NCBI RefSeq assembly: GCF_036226685.1
Contig: NZ_CP109009.1
Coordinates: forward strand, 7,281,501 to 7,345,500
From: Streptomyces sp. NBC_00690
Lineage (GTDB): Bacteria > Actinomycetota > Actinomycetes > Streptomycetales > Streptomycetaceae
DNA: 64,000 bases
Direction of reading: 5' to 3'
Shown one piece after another: positions 1 to 9,221 of the stretch; position 1 is the first letter of the stretch; every line of letters begins with the position of its first letter. Both the position numbers and the translations under genes were made by a program. A model generated the notes under the pieces. The model was not told where the DNA came from. It saw only the letters and a list, made by a program, of their open reading frames with translations, and did not search any database.

Positions 1-151
1 GGTAGGTCGGAAGGCACAGCTCCCCCTCGGCCTCGTCCAGAGCAGCCGGCACTCCCGCTGTCCGGGAAACGATCAGCCCACGGGGTGATGATCGCTAGGA
101 GTGGACGTCGGGGGTGCTCCCACGGAGCCGGGTCGGCTCTGGGGGAGCGAG

Positions 152-185
152 GGGACTCCTTGACGCGAGCAGCTCAAGGAGTCCC
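152..185. terminator. Hairpin terminator downstream of the LacI operon
   Basis: A perfect 12-bp inverted repeat (GGGACTCCTTGA at 152-163 and its complement at 174-185) encloses a 10-nt loop. It lies about 90 bp past the LacI stop codon on the minus strand. No T tract is needed in high-GC actinobacteria. I see no gene in the first 272 bases. Confidence 0.65.
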
Positions 186-272
186 GCAAAGATCCGGGCA
201 GGCTCGGCTACCGGAGTCCGGCCCGGGTGGCTCCCGGCGGCGACGGTCCCCGTTGGGGGATCCCGTTGCCGT

Positions 273-1259
273 TCACCCGCTCTCGCCGCAGGACGTGCGG
301 GCGATGAGTTGTGGTTCGAATCGGAGCTGTACCGGGTGGGTGGGATTCTCGACGATCAGATCGGCCGCGCTCTGCCCCATCCGGTACGAGGGTTGTGCAA
401 CCACCGTGATCCCGAGGGCCGGTGCCCAGGAGAAGTCGTCCATCGTCAAGAATCCGATGTCGTCCGGGATCACGAGCCCCCGGGCGGTCAGTGCCGAGTG
501 AACGGCGACCGTACGAAGGCCCGTGAGGCAGACGATCGCGTCCAGCGGGGGCCGGCGGGACAACAGCGCGTCCACTGCCTCGCCGGATTCCGCGTTGACC
601 GAGACCGCCGCGACGGCGTCGTCGGGCAGCGGCAGCCCCGCCTCGGCGAGCCCTTGCCGTAGCCCCTCGGTCCGTCCGAGCTGTGAAGGCCGGGTTCCGG
701 ATGTCACCACCCCGACCGAGCGGCGTCCGCACGAGATCAGATGCTCGGCCATCATCTGACCGGCAGCCACGTTGTCGAGGCTGACCGAGTGCAGACCGGG
801 AGGCGGATCCGGCACCGACCGCGCGACGACGACGCAGGGGGTTCCTCCCAGGGCCATCCTGCGCGTCCTGTCATCGGTGGATTCACTGGCCGTGACGATG
901 AGGCCGCGCACTCGCTGCTCGTCCATGGCCTGGATCTGTGCGAGCTCGCGATCAGGACGCAGGAACGTGTTGGCGAACATGACCAGGCTGCCGTTGGCGG
1001 CGGCCACCTCGTCGATGCCGCGGATCAGATCGAGGTAGAACGGGCTGCTCAGATCCCCCATGACCACGCCGACGGTGCTGGAACGCCCGGCGAAAATGCT
1101 CTTGGTGAGGGCGTTCGGCGAGTACTCAAGCCGGGTGACCGCATCCCACACCCTGGTCGCGGTCGCCTCCTTGACGGCGCCGCCGTTGAGTACCCGCGAG
1201 ACCGTCGCCACCGATACTCCTGCCGCCGATGCGACATCGCCGATGGTTGTTCGCTTCAC
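273..1259 (-). CDS. LacI-family transcriptional regulator
   Basis: A 328-residue repressor of the LacI/GalR family. The N-terminus (about residues 1-45) is a typical LacI helix-turn-helix with TIGDVASAAGVSVATVSRVL and a hinge-like segment; the rest is a periplasmic-binding-protein-like effector domain. The GTG at 1259 is chosen because AAGGG lies about 7 nt upstream; an upstream in-frame extension lacks family sequence. It is the last gene of a seven-gene minus-strand operon for uptake and breakdown of an unknown compound, 25 bp after the amidohydrolase. It probably senses the transported substrate and acts at the palindrome at 7672-7687, which would make it autoregulatory. The family call is firm; ligand and operator are inferred. 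Confidence 0.9.
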   Translation of the reverse strand: MKRTTIGDVASAAGVSVATVSRVLNGGAVKEATATRVWDAVTRLEYSPNALTKSIFAGRSSTVGVVMGDLSSPFYLDLIRGIDEVAAANGSLVMFANTFLRPDRELAQIQAMDEQRVRGLIVTASESTDDRTRRMALGGTPCVVVARSVPDPPPGLHSVSLDNVAAGQMMAEHLISCGRRSVGVVTSGTRPSQLGRTEGLRQGLAEAGLPLPDDAVAAVSVNAESGEAVDALLSRRPPLDAIVCLTGLRTVAVHSALTARGLVIPDDIGFLTMDDFSWAPALGITVVAQPSYRMGQSAADLIVENPTHPVQLRFEPQLIARTSCGESG

Positions 1260-1284
1260 CGTCCGTCCCTTCCAGCCGCTTCGG

Positions 1285-2637
1285 TCAGGCGGTGACACGC
1301 CGGCCGTCGTGGACAACGATCTCACCGCCGATGATGACAGTGCGAACCTGCGGCAGCTCCGCCGGGTCGGTCAGCACGAGATCGGCGATCGCACCCGGAG
1401 TGATGCGTCCACGCCGGGGTGCCACACCCGGGATGGCGTCGGCGACATTGGCGGTGGCCATGGCGACCGCCGCGGGCAGGCGGACCACACCGGCCTTGGT
1501 GGCACGGTCGATCGCGAGCAGGATCGGGTCGTGGTGACCGCCCGCGTAGTCGGTCGAGATCGTGTCGACGAGCCCCGCCGCGAACATGGCGTAGAGCAGT
1601 TCGGGACCGGTGGTCAGCCGCCGTGCGCCGAAGGTGTCGAGAGTGGAGACGTCCACGGTCGCGCCCAGCTCTTTGAGCCGTTCGGCGTGCTCCAGTGCCT
1701 CGCGCGGGTCGAAGCTCGAATGGTTGGAGTGCCCGGCGACGAGCCGCACTCCGGTCCTGGCGATCGCGGCGACCTGAGTCATCGACGCGGCTGCGTTGTG
1801 CACCAGTACCGGCACGCCGACCTGTTGGGCGTACTCCGCGGCCTCGCCGAGTCCCTTCAGGGCGATGTCGAAGGCGGGCAGGACGATGTCCGAGACGATG
1901 CCGCGGATCTCCTCAACCGACAGCTTGCCGGCCAGCCCCGCGGCCACCAACGCCTCTTCGACCGTGTCACGGTCGAACGACGAGGCCGAGATGTGCCGGC
2001 CCAACACGGAGATCTTCAACGCGTCCGCCTGCCGGGGCGTGATCGTCACCCCGGTGCGCCGCGCCACCTCGGCCGGGATGTACATATAGCTCGCCCCACC
2101 GCCGCCCAGGGTGTGACCGGCACCGATCTCGCCGAGGGCAACCGCGCCCTCACCGACCGCCCGGCGCGCAGTGTAGGCGCGGTGCTCATCGGTGAGGCCA
2201 CCACCGTCGGCGATGGTCGCCGCCCGTAGGCAGGCCGGGGTGTTGCAGGAGGCCAGTCTGACGGTGACCGGGTGGTCCTCGTCGGTCCTCGCGACCGCTT
2301 CGGCGGTGACGAAACCGTCGACGCACAGCACGGTGGTCGTGCCCTCCAACAGATGTCGGTCGAGGTTGGCGAGCACCTGCCCGGGCGGGAGCCCTTCGTG
2401 GCCGCTGGGGAAGAGCGGGCCGTACGCGGTGCCATGAGTGTGGTTGTTGATCAGCCCCGGAAGGGCGAGAGCGCCCGCGGTTTCAACGATCTCATCCACG
2501 GCGCCGTAGGTCTCCGCGGGCCTGGTGGGCAGGATCTCGTGGATCACACCTTCCTCGACCACGATGTCCACCCCGCGCCGGAGGTCGCTGCCGGTGCCGT
2601 CGACGAGATCGCAACCGTGCAAGACAGTCGTATGCAC
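1285..2637 (-). CDS. Amidohydrolase-superfamily enzyme
   Basis: A 450-residue metal-dependent hydrolase of the amidohydrolase superfamily (imidazolonepropionase/dihydroorotase-like TIM barrel). Visible are the N-terminal beta-sandwich strand, the metal-binding HTH motif in GLINNHTHG near residue 65, further His residues in VLVHNAAAS and VAGHSNHSS, a late Asp in TISTDYAGG, and the typical C-terminal GAIADLVL strand. GTG at 2637 follows GAGGAG by 5 nt. Only 9 bp separate it from the upstream flavin oxidase, so the two are probably co-translated. It likely hydrolyses a C-N bond of the compound brought in by the linked ABC transporter, or of the product of the oxidase. The substrate cannot be read from the sequence. 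Confidence 0.85.
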   Translation of the reverse strand: MHTTVLHGCDLVDGTGSDLRRGVDIVVEEGVIHEILPTRPAETYGAVDEIVETAGALALPGLINNHTHGTAYGPLFPSGHEGLPPGQVLANLDRHLLEGTTTVLCVDGFVTAEAVARTDEDHPVTVRLASCNTPACLRAATIADGGGLTDEHRAYTARRAVGEGAVALGEIGAGHTLGGGGASYMYIPAEVARRTGVTITPRQADALKISVLGRHISASSFDRDTVEEALVAAGLAGKLSVEEIRGIVSDIVLPAFDIALKGLGEAAEYAQQVGVPVLVHNAAASMTQVAAIARTGVRLVAGHSNHSSFDPREALEHAERLKELGATVDVSTLDTFGARRLTTGPELLYAMFAAGLVDTISTDYAGGHHDPILLAIDRATKAGVVRLPAAVAMATANVADAIPGVAPRRGRITPGAIADLVLTDPAELPQVRTVIIGGEIVVHDGRRVTA

Positions 2638-2646
2638 AACGTCTCC

Positions 2647-3747
2647 TCAGAATCGCTCGAAGCGGAAGGGGGCCAGCTCCCCGGTGCGGTCCTCGCCCAG
2701 GACTTCGGCGGCGACGAGAGCACCGGCGTACAGACTGAGCGTCGCCCCGCTGTGGGAGACGGCGAAATGGAAGTTGGGCAGGTCGGGTGCCCGGCCCAGT
2801 ACCGGCAGACCGTCGCCGGGGATGGGCCGCTCGCCCACCCGGATGCTCTCCACGCTCGCCGCGCCTAGTCCCGGGTACAGCGCGCGGCCTGCCGCCATCA
2901 AGCGGTCGACTGCGGTCTGCTCCACACTGATCTCGCCGGTGTCCAGGACCTGCGCCGCACCGTCGATGTCGTGCGTGTGCAGGAGCAGCCGTCCGGCGCC
3001 GTCCGGCCTGAGGTGGACCTGCGGGGCGTGCACGACACGGGACGTGGAGACCGCGGCCGGCGAGGTGTAGACGAGGACCCCGCGTGTGTTGCGCATGGGC
3101 AGGTCCAGGCCGGCGAGGTCCGCGATGTGGTCGGCCTGCGGGCCGGCGCAGTTGACCACGGCGTCCGCGGTCAGTCGCTGCCCCGACGCGAGGAGGACCG
3201 AGGTCACCCGGCCGCCGGACACATCGACTCCCGTGACCGCGTCGTGCCAGATCCGCTCCACGCCCGCGGTGGAGAACAGATGGGCGATCAAGCGGGTCGG
3301 TTCTATCCAGCCCTCTGCCGGGAAGTAGGCGATCTCGTCGGCCGGCAGTTGGGCGGGATTCATATCGGGCTCAAGGCGCAGTGCGTCCGCCCGGGTGAGC
3401 CACCGTGCCTCGTATCCGTAGCTCGACACCATGGCGACCTTGCGGCGCAACCGCTCGCACTCGTCGTCGCTGCCGCCCCACTCCAGATTCCCGCCCTCGT
3501 GGTACCAGTCGCTCCCGGGCACATCGTGCGCCAGCTTCGCGTGCGCCTCCATCGAGGCGACGCTGAGATCGTGGTACGCCCGCGGCTGCTTGCCGCAGGA
3601 GTTGGTCCACGAGAAGGTCGCCCCCGATGTGCCACCCGCCGGTGCGCCCCCGTCGACCACCGTGACGCGGGCGCCCCGGCGTGCGAGTTCGGCGCTCACC
3701 GCCGCCCCGTAGACACCGGCACCGATGACAACGACGTGCTCAACCAT
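2647..3747 (-). CDS. FAD-dependent oxidoreductase, DAO family
   Basis: A 366-residue flavoprotein of the D-amino-acid oxidase/sarcosine-glycine oxidase type. The N-terminus holds a Rossmann dinucleotide-binding motif (VVVIGAGVYGAAVSAELARR) ending in an acidic residue (VVDGG), and the C-terminal part has the DAO-type GLPVLGRAP and SHSGATLSLYAG segments that cradle the flavin. It should oxidise a C-N bond of a small amine or amino acid, releasing an imine and reduced flavin. It sits between the transporter ATPase (45-bp gap) and the amidohydrolase (9-bp gap), which suggests that imported substrate is first oxidised and then hydrolysed. The exact substrate is unknown. Confidence 0.85.
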   Translation of the reverse strand: MVEHVVVIGAGVYGAAVSAELARRGARVTVVDGGAPAGGTSGATFSWTNSCGKQPRAYHDLSVASMEAHAKLAHDVPGSDWYHEGGNLEWGGSDDECERLRRKVAMVSSYGYEARWLTRADALRLEPDMNPAQLPADEIAYFPAEGWIEPTRLIAHLFSTAGVERIWHDAVTGVDVSGGRVTSVLLASGQRLTADAVVNCAGPQADHIADLAGLDLPMRNTRGVLVYTSPAAVSTSRVVHAPQVHLRPDGAGRLLLHTHDIDGAAQVLDTGEISVEQTAVDRLMAAGRALYPGLGAASVESIRVGERPIPGDGLPVLGRAPDLPNFHFAVSHSGATLSLYAGALVAAEVLGEDRTGELAPFRFERF

Positions 3748-3792
3748 GTGGATTCCTCTTCTCTCGTTGCTTTCGTTGGGGCCGGTCGGGTC

Positions 3793-4920
3793 TCAGTGGT
3801 CTGTGGGGAGCGCGTGGGCGGCCCCCGGGGGTACGGAGACGGCTATGTCGTCGCCGGGTGCGGGAAGACCGAGCGCGCCGGGATCGGGTACGGAGACCCG
3901 CAGCCGGACCGCCCCGGAGACCTCCACCACGACGGTGGCGAGGCTGCCCTCGTTGACGATCTCGACCACTCGGCCGACGATCGGTGCCGCGGCGCCCTCG
4001 GTACCCAGGCGGAGTGCCTCCGGCCTGAGCAGGACCTGCACGGCATCGCCTTCCGCGACCGCTCCAGCGTGCCGTGCGCGCAGTGTGTCCGAGGTCGTCA
4101 GCCGTACGGTGCATCCGTCCGGTCCGGCTTCCGTGCACACTCCGGGGATCAGATTGGACTGGCCGATGAATCCGGCCACGAACGCATTCACGGGGTGCCG
4201 GTAGATGGTGTCGGGGGTGTCGAGCTGTTCGACCCGGCCGGCGCGCATCACCGCGATCCGATCGCTCATCACCAGGGCTTCGGTCTGGTCGTGGGTCACG
4301 AAGATCGATGTGGTGCCCAGCTCGCGCTGCAAGTGCTTGATCTCCAGGCGGAGTTGTTCGCGCAGCTTGAGATCCAGATTGGACAGCGGCTCGTCGAACA
4401 GCAGCACCTTCGGTTGCACCACGATCGCCCTGGCGAGGGCGACTCGCTGCTGCTGCCCACCGGAGAGCTGGCCGGGCATCCGCTCCTCGTACCCGGCGAG
4501 ACCGACACGGTCGAGCGCGCCCGCCACGCGGACATGGACTTCGGCCTTCGGGCGTTTGCGCATCCGCAGTCCGTAGCCGACGTTCTGACCGACGGTCAGA
4601 TGCGGGAACAGTGCGTACTGCTGGAAGACCATCGCGGTGTCGCGCCGGTCGGGCGGCAGTCGGTGGACGTCCTGACCGTCGAGCAGGATCCGCCCGGCGT
4701 CCGGTGCCAGAAAGCCCGCGATCATGTTCAGGGTCGTCGTCTTTCCACAGCCGGACGGCCCGAGCAGGGTGAGGAACTCGCCGGGGCGCACATCGAGGTC
4801 GAGGTCCTCCACCGCCACCGCAGAGCCGAACTGCTTGCGAATGCCCCGCAGGGTCACGGCGTAGCCGCCCGTACGTGCTCGTGTGGCCGGCTCCTCGGCG
4901 GCGTCGACTCGTGCGATCAC
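3793..4920 (-). CDS. ABC transporter ATP-binding protein (PotA-like)
   Basis: A 375-residue ATPase of the spermidine/putrescine/iron importer class. It has Walker A (GPSGCGKTT), Q-loop (FQQYALFPHLTVGQNV), signature (LSGGQQQRVALARA), Walker B (VLLFDEPLSNLD) and H-loop (FVTHDQTEA), followed by a C-terminal TOBE-type regulatory domain (about residues 265-375). GTG at 4920 is preceded by GGAGG at 6 nt and overlaps the stop of the upstream permease (GTGA), indicating translational coupling. It energises uptake with the two permeases and the lipoprotein receptor encoded just upstream. Confidence 0.95.
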   Translation of the reverse strand: MIARVDAAEEPATRARTGGYAVTLRGIRKQFGSAVAVEDLDLDVRPGEFLTLLGPSGCGKTTTLNMIAGFLAPDAGRILLDGQDVHRLPPDRRDTAMVFQQYALFPHLTVGQNVGYGLRMRKRPKAEVHVRVAGALDRVGLAGYEERMPGQLSGGQQQRVALARAIVVQPKVLLFDEPLSNLDLKLREQLRLEIKHLQRELGTTSIFVTHDQTEALVMSDRIAVMRAGRVEQLDTPDTIYRHPVNAFVAGFIGQSNLIPGVCTEAGPDGCTVRLTTSDTLRARHAGAVAEGDAVQVLLRPEALRLGTEGAAAPIVGRVVEIVNEGSLATVVVEVSGAVRLRVSVPDPGALGLPAPGDDIAVSVPPGAAHALPTDH

Positions 4921-5723
4921 TTGGTACCTCCGTGGATGAACTCGGTCAGGCGAACGAACCGGGACGCCACCCCCGCGATGACACAGATACCGACGACGCT
5001 GGTCACGGCGACGCATGCCAGGGTCGGCGAGTACTGGAACTCCATGTACTGGAGGAGTTGGATGGGCAGTGTGGTCGCGTCCCGCGATGTGAGGAACAGC
5101 GAGAGTTCGACGTTGTTGAACGAGACGATGAAGGCGAACAGCGCCCCCGCGAACATTCCCGACCGCATCAGGGGCAGGGTGACAGTGGTGAACGTGCGCC
5201 AAGGCGAGGCACCGAGATCACGGGCGGCACGCTCCCACAGCGGGTTGACCCCGAGCAGACTCACGCCCACGGTCCGCAGCACGAACGGGATGCCGATCAA
5301 TGCATGGGTCACCACGAGCAGGGCCGGGCCGATGAACCCCCGTGCACTGAGCATCGAGATCAGTTGGACCACGGAGAGGCTGATCACGATCTCCGGCAAC
5401 AGCAAGGGGCTGGCGAGGAACCCTTCCAGCGCGGCACGGCCCCTGACCGGGCCGCGCGACAGGGCATAGGCCGCGGCCGTTCCCACCACTAGCGCACAGG
5501 CCGCGGAGCCCACGGCGATCTCGGCGGACAGCGCCATGGGCAACAGCCATTCGCGGGTCAGCGCGGACTCCCACCACCGCAGCGAGAGCCCGCTCGGCGG
5601 GAAGGCGGGATAGGTGTCCGGCTGTACGGAGGTCCAGAGCACGACGGCCATCGGCACGGCGACGAACGCGAGCACCAGGGTGAGCAAGGCGGTGCGCAGC
5701 AGAATCCAGGGACGGAATCGCAT
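4917..5723 (-). CDS. ABC transporter permease (PotC-like)
   Basis: An integral membrane subunit of 268 residues with about six hydrophobic segments and the EAA-type loop that contacts the ATPase (ERAARDLGASPWRTFTTVTLPLMRSG). Two starts are possible: GTG 5729, which overlaps the stop of the previous permease, and ATG 5723. I prefer ATG 5723 because AAGGGAG lies 7 nt before it. It pairs with the permease encoded directly upstream to form the translocation channel of the importer. Confidence 0.92.
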   Translation of the reverse strand: MRFRPWILLRTALLTLVLAFVAVPMAVVLWTSVQPDTYPAFPPSGLSLRWWESALTREWLLPMALSAEIAVGSAACALVVGTAAAYALSRGPVRGRAALEGFLASPLLLPEIVISLSVVQLISMLSARGFIGPALLVVTHALIGIPFVLRTVGVSLLGVNPLWERAARDLGASPWRTFTTVTLPLMRSGMFAGALFAFIVSFNNVELSLFLTSRDATTLPIQLLQYMEFQYSPTLACVAVTSVVGICVIAGVASRFVRLTEFIHGGTK

Positions 5724-5725
5724 CG

Positions 5726-6610
5726 TCACACTCCCTTACGCGATCGGCGGCCGGCGAGCAGCAATGCGGACACTGTGAAGGCACCCACCACGAGGATGAC
5801 CACCGCGACCGCCGCCGCCTGCCCCCATTCGAGGCTGACCACCATGCGGTCGCGGACCAGGGTCGCGAGTGTCTGCACCCGGCCGCCGCCGAGCACGGCC
5901 GCGGCGGCGTAGGCGCCGAGGCTGATCGCGAAGGTCAGCATGAATCCGGCGATGAGTCCGGGGCGGATCAGGGGCAGTGTGATTCGGAGGAAGGTACGCA
6001 CGGGCCCAGCGCCGAGGTCGCGGGACGCGCGTTCCAGTACCGGGTCGACGCTCTGCACGCTCGACATCGCGGTGAACACCGCGAACGGCAGGAGTACATG
6101 GACGAGTCCGGCGATCACCGCGAACTTCGACCCGATGAACGCGATCGGTGAGTCGGTCAACCCGGTCCACAGCAGCATGTTGTTCACCAGGCCGTCGCCC
6201 TGGAGGAGCACCAGCCAGCCGTAGGTGCGTACCACGACGCTCGACACCAGGGGTGATACGACGACAAGGAGGACGAGCGTGCGCCAACGTGAGCCGGAGC
6301 GGACGATGAAATGTGCGACCAGGAGCCCTGCGGCCGAACACAACAGGCCCACCACCGCCGAGATCCAGACGGTGTCCCACAACACCGATCTGAAGTAGCC
6401 GTCACCCAGGAGGCTGCCGTAGTTCGCGGTGGTGAACGGTCCGGTCACCGTCGCGCCGTCGTAGGTCAGCACACTGCTGGCGAGTAGGATCGCCGTCGGT
6501 ATCGCGAAGACGGCCAGGACCCACACCGTCGCGGGCAGGGTGAGCCACGGCAATCGGGACCGCCTCCGCGCCCGTGTGGCCAGGGTCGGGCTTGTCACGG
6601 CCGCCGTCAT
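5726..6610 (-). CDS. ABC transporter permease (PotB-like)
   Basis: A 294-residue membrane protein. A short basic N-terminus (TRARRRSRLPW) precedes the first helix, about six transmembrane segments follow, and the EAA loop reads ERASRDLGAGPVRTFLRITL. ATG 6610 overlaps the stop codon of the receptor gene (ATGA), so the two are translationally coupled. It is the first of the two channel subunits in a PotB/PotC-type importer. Confidence 0.93.
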   Translation of the reverse strand: MTAAVTSPTLATRARRRSRLPWLTLPATVWVLAVFAIPTAILLASSVLTYDGATVTGPFTTANYGSLLGDGYFRSVLWDTVWISAVVGLLCSAAGLLVAHFIVRSGSRWRTLVLLVVVSPLVSSVVVRTYGWLVLLQGDGLVNNMLLWTGLTDSPIAFIGSKFAVIAGLVHVLLPFAVFTAMSSVQSVDPVLERASRDLGAGPVRTFLRITLPLIRPGLIAGFMLTFAISLGAYAAAAVLGGGRVQTLATLVRDRMVVSLEWGQAAAVAVVILVVGAFTVSALLLAGRRSRKGV

Positions 6611-7653
6611 CGCACGGCCTCCGCCCATTGTTGGCCCCAGGTCGTACGGTTGCGCGTGACCGTTTCCGGGTCTGCGATCTTGATCTTTTCGAGCTTCTCG
6701 GCCGTGGTGATGTGCTTGGCAGCGAAGTCTGCGGGGAACGGCAGGCCGGTGACCGCCGGCCCGACGTTGTAGGCGAGTGCCCAACGTCGTTGCACCTCGT
6801 CGGAGAGCCAGTAGTCGATGAACTCGTACGCCGCCTTCTTATTGGTCGCACCGACCGGAACGCCGAGTGAACCGAGCGACGCGTATGAACTCTCCTTCGG
6901 CACCGTGTAGTCGTAGTCGGTGGTCTTGGCGTAGATCGCGGCGCGCCCGTCCAGGTAGGGGAAGAGCGTTGCGGTGCCCTTCTCCATGTAGGGCACCGCC
7001 CCCGCAGACGCTTGTGGAGTGGCGAGGGCGTACTTGGCCAACTCCTTGATCCGGGCGAAGCCGGGATCGGTGTCGGTGAGCCCCCCGCCGTCCAACTCGG
7101 CGGCGCTGAGCATCGCGTACACACCGAGGATGTTGGCGGGGTTGAAGATGAGCGTGCCCGAGCGGTACTTCGGATCCCACATCGTCTGCCAACTCGTCGG
7201 CGGCTTCGGGAAGAGCGCCCGGCGGTACATCAGCACGACCTGCTGGACGTCCTGGATCGCACCGACGCCGTAGGTCTTGGCTTGCAGTTTCTGCGGTACG
7301 CGGGCCAGGTTCGGCACCTGTTTCGACGTCACCGGGGCGAGCAGCCGGTCCTTGCTGCCCTGGTACAGCTCAAGGCTGGTCATCACGGCTATGTCGAATC
7401 CGGGGTCGCCGTTGGCGGCCCGGATGGACGCGTACTGTTCCGATGCCGACCCGGCGGCCGTGTACTTGATGCGGATGCCGGTCTTCTCCGTGAACGGTCT
7501 GGCGATCTCCTTCTCGAAAATGCTCTGGTACTCGGCGCCGTATCCCTCGATGACCAGCTCATTGCCCTTGCTGCCGCCCGTACTCGTCGACGCACAGGCG
7601 GCCAGGGACGCGGTGAGTCCCAGCGCGAGCGCTAGGCAGGCGAACTTCTTCAT
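6607..7653 (-). CDS. Extracellular solute-binding lipoprotein of the ABC importer
   Basis: A 348-residue substrate receptor. The N-terminus MKKFACLALALGLTASLAAC is a lipoprotein signal peptide ending in a LAAC lipobox, so the mature protein is tethered to the outer face of the membrane by its Cys. The remainder resembles class-6/8 solute-binding proteins (polyamine/thiamine/iron type). ATG 7653 sits 10 nt after GGAGG; a GTG three codons earlier lies too close to that site. It is the first gene of the operon, and the palindrome just upstream (7672-7687) probably controls it. Partner genes (DAO oxidase, amidohydrolase) point to a nitrogenous ligand, but which one is not visible. Confidence 0.92.
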   Translation of the reverse strand: MKKFACLALALGLTASLAACASTSTGGSKGNELVIEGYGAEYQSIFEKEIARPFTEKTGIRIKYTAAGSASEQYASIRAANGDPGFDIAVMTSLELYQGSKDRLLAPVTSKQVPNLARVPQKLQAKTYGVGAIQDVQQVVLMYRRALFPKPPTSWQTMWDPKYRSGTLIFNPANILGVYAMLSAAELDGGGLTDTDPGFARIKELAKYALATPQASAGAVPYMEKGTATLFPYLDGRAAIYAKTTDYDYTVPKESSYASLGSLGVPVGATNKKAAYEFIDYWLSDEVQRRWALAYNVGPAVTGLPFPADFAAKHITTAEKLEKIKIADPETVTRNRTTWGQQWAEAVR

Positions 7654-7671
7654 GGCAGCCACACCTCCAGG

Positions 7672-7687
7672 ATGTAACTAGTTACAT
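7672..7687. promoter_or_regulatory. 16-bp perfect palindrome, candidate LacI-family operator
   Basis: ATGTAACTAGTTACAT is a perfect palindrome 18 bp before the receptor start codon. Size, symmetry and the TG...CA ends suit a LacI-family dimer, and the operon ends in a LacI gene. The central CTAG differs from the CG centre of classical LacI-family sites. Confidence 0.6.
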
Positions 7688-8330
7688 TCGCTGGTGGGAA
7701 ACTCAAGCATGCGACTGCGCGGCCAGTCAATGGCTTGTTCTGATCGCAATGCCGAAGAGGTGGAGCCGATGAGCGTCGAGTCCGAGTGTTCGGCGGAGGT
7801 GCGGCCCCTGCCGTACGCCGTGGACCGCGCCCCAGATGCTCTGCTCGCCATCGCCCTCGCCCACCGTTCGGTTGATTGTGGAGAACACGCAGGTCAGGGC
7901 GTGCATCGAAGGATTCCGATGGGTCAGCCCGGCGGTCATGACAGGGGTATGGCACGAGGACCTGAGCTCAAGAAGCCATAGGCCCAAGAAGTCCACGAGC
8001 GACGTGCTGCGGACCGCCGCCCTGGCCGACAACTACAGGTGCGCGTCGGACCCGAGGAACCGGATTCGGCCGCGCACCGCGGGCAGGGGCGCTGTCGTTT
8101 GCGTCAGCCGTGAAGGGCGCTGGCACCTGTCTTGGCGCCGAAATCTCACACAACGCTGCCATCGAATCGATACGGGCCGCCCGTAGTAGTTCTGAACGAG
8201 AACACGATCGAGCCCGTCCACGCGATCTTCCGGGCGAGTGGAATCCAGCTTCCTGGAGGCGGTCCGTTGACCGCGAAGGTATCCCTGTCCGGGGCAGGAA
8301 GACGCGGACGATTCACGCGACGATGGAGCG
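7688..8330. other. Intergenic stretch with no recognised gene
   Basis: About 640 bases between the divergent importer operon and the XRE regulator. Reading frames here are short, overlap in several frames and match no family I recognise. It probably holds the promoters for both flanking genes. It could include decayed sequence, but I see no inverted-repeat ends or transposase motifs. Confidence 0.5.
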
Positions 8331-9221
8331 GTGATCAACACAGGAGCGAACGATCTCGGCGGATTCCTGCGCAGCCGGCGTGAACGCCTGACGCCGGATG
8401 CGGCGGGCATACCACCCGGCATCACCCATCGGCGAGTTCCGGGGCTGCGCCGAGAAGAGCTTGCCGAACTCGCCGGGGTCAGTGTCGGCTACTACACCCG
8501 CCTTGAGCAGGGAGCCAGCAGCAGTGCCTCTCCCGCGGTCATTGATGCGCTGGCCGCCGCACTGCGGCTGGACCGGGCCGAACACGACCACCTGCGGAAC
8601 CTTGCGGCCCCGAGACGGCCGACTCGCCCTCGTTCGCGCAGAAGCAGGTTGAGGCCCTCGATCCATGAACTGCTCGCCGCCATGTCTGGAACACCGGCGA
8701 TCGTGATCGACCATCGCGCCGACGTCCTGGCGTGGAACCCCCTCGGGCACGCCCTGCTGGCCGGCCATATCGAGGTCGACGCCCCGAACACCCGGATTCG
8801 GCCGAACGTCGCCCGCATGCTGTTCCTCGATCCGCACCACCGTGCCTTGTACTGCGACTGGCCCGCCAAAGCACAGGTCACGGTCGCGGCCCTGCACCAG
8901 GCGTTCGTGCGGCACCCCGCCGACCCCGAACTCGAACGGCACCTTGGCGAACTCGTCTCCAACAGCCTGGAGTTCGCCCGGATGTGGGCACGGCGCCCCG
9001 TCCGAACCTGCTCGCACTACGTGTGGAAACTGGAGCATCCCGTCGTCGGGCGGGTGACTTTGGCGAACGAGACGGTCACCCTGCCGGATGACGATCAGCA
9101 GATCGGCCTCTTCCACGCCCGCCCCGGCACCCCGGACGCAGACGCTCTCACCTTGCTGGCACAGAGCCTCGACCGACGAGCCGCGCCAGAATCCCCGTCC
9201 CGGAGGGAGAAAGCACGATGA
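8331..9221 (+). CDS. XRE-family regulator with MmyB-like ligand domain
   Basis: A 296-residue transcription factor. Residues about 8-75 form a Cro/CI-type helix-turn-helix (LGGFLRSRRERL, then RVPGLRREELAELAGVSVGY and YTRLEQG), the sequence pattern of the large actinobacterial MmyB-like group. Residues about 105-270 form the MmyB-type PAS-like domain (SIHELLAAMSGTPAIVIDHRADVLAWNPLGHALL), which binds small hydrophobic molecules in characterised members. GTG 8331 gives the normal N-terminus. Its stop overlaps the start of the following SDR (ATGA), so it very likely controls that gene, as is common for this family. Confidence 0.9.
   Translation: MINTGANDLGGFLRSRRERLTPDAAGIPPGITHRRVPGLRREELAELAGVSVGYYTRLEQGASSSASPAVIDALAAALRLDRAEHDHLRNLAAPRRPTRPRSRRSRLRPSIHELLAAMSGTPAIVIDHRADVLAWNPLGHALLAGHIEVDAPNTRIRPNVARMLFLDPHHRALYCDWPAKAQVTVAALHQAFVRHPADPELERHLGELVSNSLEFARMWARRPVRTCSHYVWKLEHPVVGRVTLANETVTLPDDDQQIGLFHARPGTPDADALTLLAQSLDRRAAPESPSRREKAR

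Noticed and set aside
2971..5469. Long plus-strand open frame opposite the amine operon
   Set aside because: It is the complement of well-supported genes and reads as low-complexity Arg/Asp/Gly-rich sequence without any family motif, as expected in high-GC DNA.
7688..8330. Decayed transposase in the intergenic region
   Set aside because: No DDE motif, no terminal inverted repeats and no continuous frame.
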